Assembly (NCBI GenBank): GCA_045638465.1
Contig: JAZUBK010000019.1
Location: 1 to 23,234 of the forward strand
Direction of reading: 5' to 3'
Source: CAKVLS01 sp045638465
GTDB lineage: Bacteria > Bacillota > Clostridia > Christensenellales > UBA1242
DNA length: 23,234 nucleotides
The position numbers and the translations under genes are program-made. Numbering within the stretch: position 1 is the stretch's first letter; every line of letters starts with the position of its first letter. The notes below the pieces were generated by a model. The model saw nothing but the letters and a program-made list of their open reading frames with translations. It was not told where the DNA came from and did not search any database. Below are positions 8,055 to 15,983 of this stretch, piece after piece.

Positions 8055-9873
8055 TTTGCATACCTCTCATTTTTTCTCTACCACGAATTGTATGGTCAAG
8101 AGTTTTCTTTCTTATTCTTACAGATTTTGGTGTTACTTCTAGGTACTCATCATCGCCCAAAAATTCTAGTGATTCTTCTAGGCTAAGTACTTTGTGTGGG
8201 GTAAGTCTCAACGCCTCATCACTACTACTGCTACGGCAGTTAGATAGGTGTTTTGTCTTACATACGTTAACAACCAAATCATCACTTCTACTGTTGCTTC
8301 CTACTACCATACCCATATAAACATTTTCGCCAGGTCCGATAAATAGTGTTCCTCTATCTTGAGCATTAAATAGTCCGTATTGAATAGCAACGCCAGTTTC
8401 AAAGGCAACTAGTGATCCAACATTTCTTCTTTCGATATCACCTTTGTATGGGGCATAATCATGGAAGATTGAATTGATAATACCTTCACCTTTTGTATCT
8501 GTCAAAAAGTCACTCTTGTATCCAAACAAACCACGTGATGGAATCAAGAATTCCATTCTCATTCTTCCGCCATGAGGATTCATTTGGGTTAGGTCACCTT
8601 TACGAGTTCCCATTTTGCTCATTACTGTACCTACGCACTCTTCTGGTACGTCAACTACTAGTCTATCGATAGGTTCACATTTTACACCATCGATTTCCTT
8701 GTACAATACTCTAGGCATACTTACTTGGAATTCGTAACCTTCTCTTCTCATATTTTCGATAAGAATAGAAAGGTGCATCTCACCTCTACCACTTACAAAA
8801 AATGATTCTGTAGTAGGGCCGTCTGTTACTCTTAGTGATAGGTCTTTGATGGCTTCTTTGTATAGTCTTTCTCTTAGGTGTCTGCTTGTTACAAACTTGC
8901 CTTCTTTACCAGCAAATGGGCTATCGTTTACCATAAAGGTCATTTCTACTGATGGTTCAGATATTTTTACAAATGGCAATGCCTCTACTTTTTCTGAAGC
9001 GCAAATTGTATCACCAATTTTTACATCGTCTGATCCTGCGATACAAACGATATCACCTGCGTGAGCCTCTGTTACTTGAGTTCTCTTTAGGCCTTCAAAT
9101 GTAAGTAGCGCCGCAGCCTTTGCTTTGATATTTTTGCTTGGGTCGTTGTAGTTTACGATAGTAATAGGGTCGTTTTGTTTGATTACACCTCTTTCTACTC
9201 TACCTACTGCAATCTTACCAACATACTCATTAAGTTCTGTATTTGAAACAAGAAGTTGGAAAGGTCCTTCTTCGTCGCATTTTGGAGAAGGAATATATTT
9301 TAAGATAGTGTCAAGAAGTGGTCTCATATTTTCTCCAGTAACACTAGGAGAATATGATGCGATACCTTGTCTTGCTGATGCGTAAATGATAGGGCTATTT
9401 AGTTGTTCGCTACTAGCATCTAGTTCTAGTAGTAGTTCCAAAACTTCGTCGCCAACTTCATTTAGTCTTGCGTCAGGTCTATCGATTTTGTTTATAACGA
9501 TAATTACTTTAAGATCAAGCGCTAGGGCTTTTTCTAGTACAAATCTTGTTTGTGGCATAGGACCTTCGAAGGCGTCTACTACAAGAAGTACACCGTCAGC
9601 CATTTTTAATACACGTTCTACCTCACCACCAAAGTCTGCGTGTCCTGGGGTGTCGATTACGTTGATTTTGTATCCTTCGTACATAAGTGAAGTGTTCTTT
9701 GCAAGGATTGTTATTCCTCTTTCTTTTTCTAGTGCGTTAGAGTCCATAACTCTATCTGCAACAGCTTGGTTTTCTCTAAATACACCACCATGTTTTAAAA
9801 GTTCATTAACTAGTGATGTTTTGCCGTGGTCTACGTGAGCGATAATTGCTACGTTTTTAATTTTTGTTTCCAT
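8047..9873 (-). CDS. typA: Ribosome-associated GTPase TypA/BipA
   Basis: TypA is a translational GTPase related to EF-G and LepA that binds the ribosome and helps large-subunit assembly and growth under stress. The G domain shows G1 AHVDHGKT (12-19), the GITI G2 region, G3 DTPGHADFGGEVER and G4 NKIDRPDAR. Beta-barrel domain II, the EF-G-like domains (SGRGEMHLSIL, PRVLYKE) and the TypA-type C-terminal domain with TKHLSNCRSSSSDEALRL follow. At 608 residues it has the family's usual length. It lies 14 bp behind the lipoprotein gene and overlaps the next gene by 8 bp, so it belongs to the five-gene operon. Confidence 0.97.
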   Translation of the reverse strand: METKIKNVAIIAHVDHGKTSLVNELLKHGGVFRENQAVADRVMDSNALEKERGITILAKNTSLMYEGYKINVIDTPGHADFGGEVERVLKMADGVLLVVDAFEGPMPQTRFVLEKALALDLKVIIVINKIDRPDARLNEVGDEVLELLLELDASSEQLNSPIIYASARQGIASYSPSVTGENMRPLLDTILKYIPSPKCDEEGPFQLLVSNTELNEYVGKIAVGRVERGVIKQNDPITIVNYNDPSKNIKAKAAALLTFEGLKRTQVTEAHAGDIVCIAGSDDVKIGDTICASEKVEALPFVKISEPSVEMTFMVNDSPFAGKEGKFVTSRHLRERLYKEAIKDLSLRVTDGPTTESFFVSGRGEMHLSILIENMRREGYEFQVSMPRVLYKEIDGVKCEPIDRLVVDVPEECVGTVMSKMGTRKGDLTQMNPHGGRMRMEFLIPSRGLFGYKSDFLTDTKGEGIINSIFHDYAPYKGDIERRNVGSLVAFETGVAIQYGLFNAQDRGTLFIGPGENVYMGMVVGSNSRSDDLVVNVCKTKHLSNCRSSSSDEALRLTPHKVLSLEESLEFLGDDEYLEVTPKSVRIRKKTLDHTIRGREKMRGMQNG

Positions 9874-9887
9874 TATTTTTTCTCCGT

Positions 9888-10928
9888 TTATCTTATCCTA
9901 TCTATAAGGTTGTTGTGCTCTTCTTTTTCCTTTTCTTTTGCAAGAGCTAGTTTTTCTTTTGACTTGTCATAAAGCTTTTGTTTAACCGCTGCAAATACAA
10001 CTAGTATTATGCAAAGCCCTACACTAGTAACTAACGCTAGTAAATACCAAGTGCTGGTATTGGCTGAGGCTCTGTATAAAATTATTGTTTGCGAAAGGTC
10101 ATCAATATCCCAAGTATGAACATAAACACCTTTTGACCTAGTAACCTTGCCATTGCTATGTACTCTACTATAAGGAGTAGTGTATTGGAACTTCAAATCC
10201 ACATCATCTAGGGTAAAGTCTATAGTTCCTCTAGAAAATAGATATTCTAACTTTCCAACTAGTGGCTCGTTTTCTCTGTTAACCAAATCTAAAAGGTCTT
10301 TATATGTGGTCAAAATCTCTTGAGAGTATGTTGTTGCAAAGTTACCTTCTTTTGTAGTAATCTCTCCAACAAATGGAAAGTCTACAATTCTTTGTTGCAA
10401 GAAGTATTCAAAATCGCCATTTGTATCTTCATTACAATTTAGACACTTTGAAACAAACTCAGCATCAGCCTCAGTTTCGGCAATTTTGTTTCCACAATGT
10501 GGGCAACCTACATACAACATTTCGTAGTCATTATATAGCAAAAAGTCATAGATACTAGCAAACTGTCTATATACATAAAAACCATCGTCAGATCTTACGA
10601 TATCTTCGTTGTAGTTTGAACTAAAAAGTCTAAAGAACTTTTGCTTTTTTGGATTGGTCAAAAATTCTTCTTTGCGAGAATTGTACTCGTAGTGGAAAGA
10701 GTCAAGATAGTCTACTGCTATATAATAAACCTCTTCTGTAATAAGTTCATAATCATAACCAGCCTCGACAATCAAAGACTTGTCAAACTCAACTTTTACT
10801 GATTGCTCAACAACCAAAGAGCCGTCTTCTTGCACATATAGTCTAACGCCTGATGTAACAGTGCTACAACCAAATAAAAATATACAGCATAATATAAGCA
10901 TAAAACTCGCCATACATCTTTTTAGCAT
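9888..10928 (-). CDS. Lipoprotein with zinc-ribbon cysteines and a C-terminal membrane helix
   Basis: A lipoprotein signal peptide ends in the lipobox LFGC, with C21 as the probable lipidated residue. A C-terminal membrane helix lies at about 293-315, followed by a charged, Lys/Glu-rich tail, so the 346-residue protein seems anchored at both ends with its body outside the cell. The overall plan recalls the LppM type of Gram-positive lipoproteins, but I cannot confirm that. In the middle C142-x2-C145 and C162-x2-C165 form a zinc-ribbon-like set, odd for an extracytoplasmic domain. It is the first gene of the operon with typA, dnaB and alaS; AAAGGAG precedes the ATG. Function unknown. Confidence 0.75.
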   Translation of the reverse strand: MLKRCMASFMLILCCIFLFGCSTVTSGVRLYVQEDGSLVVEQSVKVEFDKSLIVEAGYDYELITEEVYYIAVDYLDSFHYEYNSRKEEFLTNPKKQKFFRLFSSNYNEDIVRSDDGFYVYRQFASIYDFLLYNDYEMLYVGCPHCGNKIAETEADAEFVSKCLNCNEDTNGDFEYFLQQRIVDFPFVGEITTKEGNFATTYSQEILTTYKDLLDLVNRENEPLVGKLEYLFSRGTIDFTLDDVDLKFQYTTPYSRVHSNGKVTRSKGVYVHTWDIDDLSQTIILYRASANTSTWYLLALVTSVGLCIILVVFAAVKQKLYDKSKEKLALAKEKEKEEHNNLIDRIR

Positions 10929-10990
10929 AGAATAGCTCTCCTTTAGTTACTTTTTTACACAATACTTCATAGTACTATATAATATTAATT

Positions 10991-11019
10991 ATTATAATAT
11001 ATAACAAAGATTATTTCAA
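10991..11019 (-). promoter_or_regulatory. Promoter of the lipoprotein-typA-dnaB-alaS operon
   Basis: On the minus strand TTGAAA (11014-11019), a 17-base spacer and TATAAT (10991-10996) give a strong sigma-A promoter. The start site near 10984 leaves a 5' UTR of about 55 bases. No other clear promoter or terminator was seen between here and alaS. Confidence 0.8.
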
Positions 11020-11057
11020 CAAATAAATAATCATTTTTTTGAGTTTTTGGCAAAAAT

Positions 11058-11089
11058 AAAAAATAGGCAAAGTTGCCTTTACCTATTTT
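11058..11089 (-). terminator. Terminator overlapping the 3' end of the rubrerythrin gene
   Basis: The stem pairs AAAATAGG with CCTATTTT and AAAG with CTTT, with one mismatch between them. Its 5' arm on the minus strand contains the rubrerythrin stop codon, and a U-rich tract follows. Confidence 0.75.
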
Positions 11090-11667
11090 GTAACGGGAAT
11101 TTGCACGTACCCCTGTGGTTTGCCACAAAGAGGGCACGTTTTCCAGGCGGTCTTACCCTCGCCCTCATATCCGCACTGACTACACTTCCATTTATATTCT
11201 TTTTCTTGCTTATACATTGTGTTTGTAATGAGCATATTATAGATTTGGTCAAGCAACATAAAGTGGCAATTTTCCACCACAGCTATTTGCTTAAATTTTT
11301 CTGCAACGTCCATAAACCCTTCGTCTTCGGCTATTTTTGCAAAGGCAGGATATACAGAGGTATTTTCTGACTTTTCTACATCTCTAGCGATTTTTACTTG
11401 CTCTTCTAAGGTGCCAGTTTTGAAAGGATAACCGCCACATATCTCTATATTGTCATTTTTGCCGCCGCTTTTTTGCATAAGCAAATCCCAAAATACTTTT
11501 GCGTGGGCCATTTCTTCCTTTGCCTGAATTTTAATCAAAGTTTGCAAATGTTTATAACCTTCTTCCATTGCTGTTTGCGCCAAAAATTGGTATCTTGCTC
11601 CAGCCTGACATTCTCCAGCATATGCCCTTGCCAAATTTTTCATTGTTTCTGATTGTAAAAAATCCAT
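11083..11667 (-). CDS. rbr: Rubrerythrin
   Basis: Rubrerythrin is a cytoplasmic non-haem iron peroxidase that reduces hydrogen peroxide in anaerobes, using electrons passed through its rubredoxin domain. The ferritin-like four-helix domain shows the diiron ligands: E19, E52-x2-H55, E98, E101 and E132-x2-H135. The C-terminal rubredoxin-like domain has C162-x2-C165 and C178-x2-C181. At 194 residues it has the normal length. GGAGG precedes the ATG at 11667. It is transcribed alone; a PerR-like dyad upstream suggests peroxide-responsive control. Identification is firm. Confidence 0.97.
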   Translation of the reverse strand: MDFLQSETMKNLARAYAGECQAGARYQFLAQTAMEEGYKHLQTLIKIQAKEEMAHAKVFWDLLMQKSGGKNDNIEICGGYPFKTGTLEEQVKIARDVEKSENTSVYPAFAKIAEDEGFMDVAEKFKQIAVVENCHFMLLDQIYNMLITNTMYKQEKEYKWKCSQCGYEGEGKTAWKTCPLCGKPQGYVQIPVTK

Positions 11668-11709
11668 TATTTCCTCCTTGTTATTTATGATTATTTACAA
11701 AATAATTTT

Positions 11710-11724
11710 TTATAATCAAAATAA
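11710..11724. promoter_or_regulatory. PerR-box-like dyad upstream of rubrerythrin
   Basis: TTATAATCAAAATAA matches the Bacillus PerR consensus TTATAATNATTATAA at 12 of the 14 defined positions. It lies 43-57 bases upstream of the rubrerythrin start codon. A minus-strand TTGACA at 11728-11733 is adjacent, but no good -10 at 17 bases is visible. The same bases contain a plus-strand TATAAT (11711-11716) that could serve the CYTH gene, although it has no clear -35. Confidence 0.45.
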
Positions 11725-11737
11725 TTTTGTCAAAAAG

Positions 11738-11778
11738 CAAAAACCCGCCTCAATTAGTTGCCAAAAGTGGGCTTTTTT
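11738..11778 (+). terminator. Hairpin and T-run before the CYTH-like gene
   Basis: CCCGC (11745-11749) can pair with GTGGG (11767-11771), extended imperfectly by A-rich and T-rich sides, and a run of T follows. No plus-strand gene lies upstream. If transcription starts near the TATAAT at 11711, this would be an attenuator-like element in the 5' UTR of the CYTH-like gene. The stem is short and bulged, so confidence is low. Confidence 0.35.
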
Positions 11779-11805
11779 ACTAAAATAAATCTAGGAGAAA
11801 ATATT

Positions 11806-12561
11806 ATGCTAGATGTTTTAGATATGCAAAGAAGATATTATGTCTTTGATAAAAATACAATCAAATCATTTATCAAAATGTGCGATGGCTTTACTGCTTA
11901 CACTTTGGAAAAACCAAAAAAATCAAAGTCAACAGATATCTTTTATGATAGTAGTAAAAGAATACTAGAAGAAAATGGACTTCTTTTGAGAAAGAGAATT
12001 TTGGGTTCAAAATCTCAAATCAAACTAAAAAGAAGATTTAGCGAACCACAACACTTCTATTCTGATGCTTTGCGTAAACACGAAAGAGAAAAAGAAGTAG
12101 CTACAAAAGAGCCACTTTCTAAACACTTTTTCTTCCTAAATAACGCTCTAAACTCTATGTATAGCACCCCACTTAACTTTGACCCAGATAAACTATTTGA
12201 GCAAATGAAAGTAATACTTACCATCGATATAAAAGAAACAAGTTGGAAAGTATTTGGTGCGGGTGGATTCAAAGCTGTTATAAACCATGATATTATGACT
12301 ATGCACAACTATCAAACAAAAAGGAAAAACTCTTGTGAACTTATCCAAATCAAGATGCTTTCTGCAGATAGTACATTACCATATTTCCAAGACTTTATAA
12401 CCAAGATAGAAAAACACTGTAAAGAAATATTCTTTACTCAAGATAGCAGATATGAAATCGCACAAAGAACAACAAAGCCACTTCCAACCAAGGAAGAATT
12501 AAAGAAACTACAAAGAGAAAGGGCTTTAGCGGCGGCAGAAGCAGAAGGAACCAAGAAGTAG
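11806..12561 (+). CDS. CYTH-like domain protein with degenerate N-terminal motif
   Basis: The protein has 251 residues. The segment DIFYDSSKRILEENGLLLRKR followed by IKLKRRF resembles strands of the CYTH fold (triphosphate tunnel enzymes, class IV adenylate cyclase, thiamine triphosphatase), which bind triphosphates through basic residues in a beta tunnel. The usual N-terminal ExExK metal-binding motif is not seen; the start reads MLDVLDMQRRYYV. Later acidic residues that could bind metal are not obvious. The tail (after about 225) is a charged Lys/Glu/Ala helix. The start was taken at the ATG at 11806 because AGGAGAAA at 11793-11800 lies just upstream; an in-frame TTG at 11758 falls inside a hairpin. 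Function is not established and it may be a non-catalytic family member. Confidence 0.65.
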   Translation: MLDVLDMQRRYYVFDKNTIKSFIKMCDGFTAYTLEKPKKSKSTDIFYDSSKRILEENGLLLRKRILGSKSQIKLKRRFSEPQHFYSDALRKHEREKEVATKEPLSKHFFFLNNALNSMYSTPLNFDPDKLFEQMKVILTIDIKETSWKVFGAGGFKAVINHDIMTMHNYQTKRKNSCELIQIKMLSADSTLPYFQDFITKIEKHCKEIFFTQDSRYEIAQRTTKPLPTKEELKKLQRERALAAAEAEGTKK

Positions 12562-12584
12562 CATTTTCTCAATGCTACTTTTTT
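12556..12584 (+). terminator. Terminator between the CYTH-like gene and the nucleoside hydrolase gene
   Basis: A perfect 10-bp stem (12556-12565 with 12571-12580), a loop of TTCTC and a run of T to 12584 form a strong intrinsic terminator. Its 5' arm contains the upstream stop codon. The next gene's ribosome binding site begins only six bases later. Confidence 0.88.
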
Positions 12585-12600
12585 GATAAAAGGAGATTTT

Positions 12601-14412
12601 ATGGAAAAAAGACCAGTAATTATAGACGTAAACGTAGGTATAGACTCTGCTATGGGTCTTGGCCTATCACTATTTAATGACAACTTAGATATCAAACTAG
12701 TAACTACTGTTGGCGGTTGCGTAAAGCTAAACACTTGCCTTCAAAATACATTGCACTTATTAGACGTTTTTAACAAAAATATCCCTGTCGGAAAAGGTGC
12801 AGAAAGACCACTTATAAAAAGACCAATCGAAGCAAGTATCGAGGGCCTAAATGGTCTAGGATCATATGTGTATGACTCAACATTTACTTCAAAACACGTA
12901 TCTGGCTCAGCAGCTGACCTTATGTATAAAACTATCGTAAAAAGCGATAAAAAGGTAGACGTTATATGCTACGGCCCAGCAACAAACCTTGCCAACCTTT
13001 TGACATCATACTATGATGCAAAAAACTATATTGGTAAAATATATTTGCTTGGTGGCTCTCTAAACGAAATCGGCAATATCACACCATTTGCAGAAACAAA
13101 CTTCTTTATTGACCCACACGCTGTACAAATAATTCTAAACAGCGGTCTTGATGTAACTATTGTTCCTATGCAAATTGGTCTAAACTGGGGATTTAAACCA
13201 GTATACCTTGACAAAATCCGTAATTTCAACCGCACTGGAGAGTTGTTCGCAGAACTACTTAGCGATAATGGTGTTTCTAATGTTGAGGCTTTGTATGGCG
13301 TAACAATGGCTTGTTTTACAGCAAACCCTGAACTATTTGAAACAAAACCAGCAAAAGTTAGCATAGAACTAGCAGACAAAGTAAAAACCGGCACTTCTTA
13401 TATAAAATACACAAACGATGCAAACTGCAATGTTGTTGTTGATTGTGATTATGATAAGATGCAAAGTTTGTTTGAAGAGACTTTGAAAAAGTGTCAAACT
13501 CAAACTGAACAAACACGTCCTATCATCATAGACTGCGACCCTGGTGTTGACGATGCTATGGCGATAATGAACGCTCTATACTCTACTAAAGTTAGAACAC
13601 TTCTTATCTCTTGCGTTGCAGGAAATAACCCAATAGATAGAATTACAAACAATGCATTACATATCGTTGAACTATGCCACAGAAAAACACCTGTAGCAAA
13701 AGGTGCAACAGTTCCTCTATACAAAAAAGCAAATTATGCAACTCACGCCCACGGAAAGCAAGGACTTGGAGCTTACACTTACAAAGGTCCATATACAAAA
13801 GCAATAAAAGATGATTCTGTAGAGGCCATGTACAAAACTTTGCTTGAAAACAAAGATAAACACACAACCATTTTGGCAATTGGCCCTATGACAAATATTG
13901 CGATGCTTATTCGCAAATACCCAGACGCAATAGAATATATAAGAAAGATTGTATTTATGGGCGGTTCAAAAGAAACAGAAACAGAGCCATACCCAGAGTT
14001 TAATATAAACTTTGACCCAGACGCAGCAAGAATTATCTTGGATAGCGGTATCCCTCTAGTTATGATTCCTATGGAACTAGGGCACTTTGCTTACCTTGAC
14101 CACGACGATATCAACTTGATTCGTAGAACAAACGCTTCTGGTAAAAAACTAGCAAAAATGTTTGAAGAATACAAAGATAGACACGTAGGCGAATATGGTG
14201 CAGCGGTACACGATAGCGCAGCTCTATATTACCTTACTCACCCAAATCACTTCAAAACAGAAAAAGCTTATATCGAAATCAGACCTTATGGCGATATCCA
14301 CCATATTTATGTAGATTACAAATCTGACCACCCTAACGCACTAGTTGCTGTAGATATGGATATTGATGAGTTTAAACAAAACTTCTTCTATCACGTAACA
14401 AAGATGGATTAA
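12601..14412 (+). CDS. Tandem nucleoside hydrolase (degenerate + intact IUNH domains)
   Basis: Inosine-uridine nucleoside hydrolases split the N-glycosidic bond of nucleosides to give base and ribose, using Ca2+ held by a DxDPGxDD motif and a late Asp. This 603-residue protein has two copies, about twice the normal 300-340. The second (about 307-603) is intact: D311, D313, D317, D318, the EFNINFDPDAA segment, and H537-D538 in the VHDSAAL motif. The first (about 4-295) is degenerate: its motif reads D9-V-N11-V-G-I-D15-S16, and the H-D pair is replaced by Y232-G233. The N-terminal half is therefore probably a structural or ligand-sensing pseudoenzyme. The ATG at 12601 follows AAAGGAG at 12589-12595; an upstream in-frame TTG lies in the terminator. 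It probably acts in nucleoside salvage; substrate unknown. Confidence 0.93.
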   Translation: MEKRPVIIDVNVGIDSAMGLGLSLFNDNLDIKLVTTVGGCVKLNTCLQNTLHLLDVFNKNIPVGKGAERPLIKRPIEASIEGLNGLGSYVYDSTFTSKHVSGSAADLMYKTIVKSDKKVDVICYGPATNLANLLTSYYDAKNYIGKIYLLGGSLNEIGNITPFAETNFFIDPHAVQIILNSGLDVTIVPMQIGLNWGFKPVYLDKIRNFNRTGELFAELLSDNGVSNVEALYGVTMACFTANPELFETKPAKVSIELADKVKTGTSYIKYTNDANCNVVVDCDYDKMQSLFEETLKKCQTQTEQTRPIIIDCDPGVDDAMAIMNALYSTKVRTLLISCVAGNNPIDRITNNALHIVELCHRKTPVAKGATVPLYKKANYATHAHGKQGLGAYTYKGPYTKAIKDDSVEAMYKTLLENKDKHTTILAIGPMTNIAMLIRKYPDAIEYIRKIVFMGGSKETETEPYPEFNINFDPDAARIILDSGIPLVMIPMELGHFAYLDHDDINLIRRTNASGKKLAKMFEEYKDRHVGEYGAAVHDSAALYYLTHPNHFKTEKAYIEIRPYGDIHHIYVDYKSDHPNALVAVDMDIDEFKQNFFYHVTKMD

Positions 14413-14449
14413 TAGTTTATAACAAAAACTCAAACAAAATTTTGAAATA

Positions 14450-14480
14450 AAAAAAGAGAAGATTTTGTCTTCTCTTTTTT
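14450..14480. terminator. Shared convergent terminator
   Basis: The stem AAAAAAGAGAAGA/TCTTCTCTTTTTT (14450-14462 with 14468-14480) has a 5-base loop. It is symmetrical, serving the nucleoside hydrolase gene on the plus strand and the repeat protein on the minus strand. Confidence 0.9.
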
Positions 14481-14485
14481 ATTTG

Positions 14486-15772
14486 TTATGCAAGGTCTGC
14501 GATAACCTTATTCAAAAATCCGTTCATTGTGTATTCGCTCAAAGCAACATTGTCATATTTTTTTGTAAGGTCTAATCCTTGGTCGATAAGTCCTTGATAT
14601 TGAAGTTCGCCCAATTTAATTTCTGCAAGGTTTGGAGCTACAGACGCCATATCTTTAACATAAGTTTCTCCATCTATATAAGCCCAAACACCTTGTGCCT
14701 CGTATTGTTTATATGCAGGATCTGTTGCTGGGTTGTAGCTTGAATTTGCCTTCTTTTCCATATCAATAACGTCTTTTAGCTTTAGGCCATCAAAAGCGGC
14801 AGTTAGGTTAGTTACTTTGTATGTGCCAAGAGCAACGATAATTTTGTTCGTACTATCTGGGTATAATTCATTGATAGTAATATTATTGATTTCTGTATTT
14901 AATCCAGAAATTGTTGCATCTTTCAATCTCTTTAGAATAATATTTCCATTAACCTCAGACTCTGAAAACAAAGCACCAAGTTTTAGGTTCGGAAGTTCTG
15001 TATCAAGTTCGTTTATTTTGTAATCAGCAATAGCTTTCAAAACGCCAGTTGCACTTGTTGTATCAATAACATCTTTTACTTTCAAATTTTGCATCTCTGC
15101 TGGTAGTTGACTGAAAGGAATATCAACCAAACTTTCTAGCATTGATACTGAGTTAAAGCTTACACCAAATTCATCGCTTAGTTTATTTAGAGTGTAGTTA
15201 TCCAAAAGCCCATCTGCTGCAGAGCTTAGATCTTTTAGTGGAGTGTCTTTCAAAGAATTGATAAATTCATAATTTGGAAGTGTAATACCAAAAGTGCTTT
15301 CGATATCACCTAGTGACAAATCATCAATTACTGTTTGCATATTGTCACCAGCATCTTTTAATTTGCCTTTGATAACCGCAGTAATATCTAGACCTTTAAA
15401 TGAATAAGTCTTTTCGCCATCTACAGTTTCTACAACAAGCATATCAGACAAACCAAGGCCAAGGCCGTCAGATAATTCTTCGATTGTCATAGAATCAAAG
15501 TTTGATGCAACCTCAATTACATTTCCTACTAGTTTATCGACAGTCAAATGCTTTGAATCTTCACTCAAAACACTAATCTCAAAACCAAAAGTCTTTTCGA
15601 TGCTGCTGATAGTAACGTTTTTATATGCCCAAAAACCAAAACCAACAACAAGCACTAAATTAATAATTGTGCCCAAAAACCAGCCCAAGAAAAACTTTCC
15701 TGTGCCACGGCTTTTTCTTTTTGGTTTTTTAGGTTTTTCTTCAATTACTTCTATTTCTTCTTTTTTAGACAT
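14486..15772 (-). CDS. Membrane-anchored repeat protein of unknown function
   Basis: The protein has 428 residues. A cytoplasmic Lys/Glu/Pro-rich N-terminus (1-25) precedes one membrane helix (about 27-50). The rest should lie outside and is built from imperfect repeats with the pattern hydrophobic-x2-L-x5-7-[IL]-x-[LI]-x-[DE], as in IPFSQLPAEMQNLKVKDVID, TISGLNTEINNITINEL and KVTNLTAAFDGLKLKDVID. Roughly six to eight copies of 35-55 residues can be traced. No cysteine, enzyme motif or sorting signal was seen. AGGAG precedes the ATG. It has its own promoter and terminator, so no operon partner hints at its job. A cell-envelope structural or adhesive role is only a guess. Confidence 0.75.
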   Translation of the reverse strand: MSKKEEIEVIEEKPKKPKRKSRGTGKFFLGWFLGTIINLVLVVGFGFWAYKNVTISSIEKTFGFEISVLSEDSKHLTVDKLVGNVIEVASNFDSMTIEELSDGLGLGLSDMLVVETVDGEKTYSFKGLDITAVIKGKLKDAGDNMQTVIDDLSLGDIESTFGITLPNYEFINSLKDTPLKDLSSAADGLLDNYTLNKLSDEFGVSFNSVSMLESLVDIPFSQLPAEMQNLKVKDVIDTTSATGVLKAIADYKINELDTELPNLKLGALFSESEVNGNIILKRLKDATISGLNTEINNITINELYPDSTNKIIVALGTYKVTNLTAAFDGLKLKDVIDMEKKANSSYNPATDPAYKQYEAQGVWAYIDGETYVKDMASVAPNLAEIKLGELQYQGLIDQGLDLTKKYDNVALSEYTMNGFLNKVIADLA

Positions 15773-15796
15773 AGTTTATCTCCTATTTATATATGT

Positions 15797-15825
15797 AGTA
15801 TATATTCTTTTTGGCAAGTTGTAAA
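15797..15825 (-). promoter_or_regulatory. Promoter of the membrane repeat protein
   Basis: On the minus strand TTTACA (15820-15825), a 17-base spacer and TATACT (15797-15802). Confidence 0.75.
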
Positions 15826-15931
15826 CATATATTTTTATTTTACATTGCAATTTTTAACTTTTATTATCCCCAAAATTTTTCAAATAATACTAAAAAAGTA
15901 GGCGCTAGAAATAATATTTAAGTGTTTTTTG

Positions 15932-15960
15932 TTGAAATAATCAAAAAAACAATATATAAT
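15932..15960 (+). promoter_or_regulatory. Promoter of the zinc-ribbon membrane protein
   Basis: TTGAAA (15932-15937), a 17-base spacer and a perfect TATAAT (15955-15960), with the start codon 24 bases downstream. Confidence 0.82.
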
Positions 15961-15983
15961 GAAAATATATAGGAGATTTTTTT

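Noticed and set aside
9386..9838. A 150-codon plus-strand frame opposite typA
   Set aside because: It mirrors the codon pattern of typA, is Ser/Thr-rich low-complexity protein and lacks a ribosome binding site.
11758..11805. N-terminal extension of the CYTH-like protein from an in-frame TTG
   Set aside because: The TTG lies in a terminator-like hairpin; a good AGGAG site directs the ATG at 11806.
13026..13394. A 122-codon minus-strand frame opposite the nucleoside hydrolase gene
   Set aside because: It is a shadow of a well-supported coding gene and shows no family motif or start signal.
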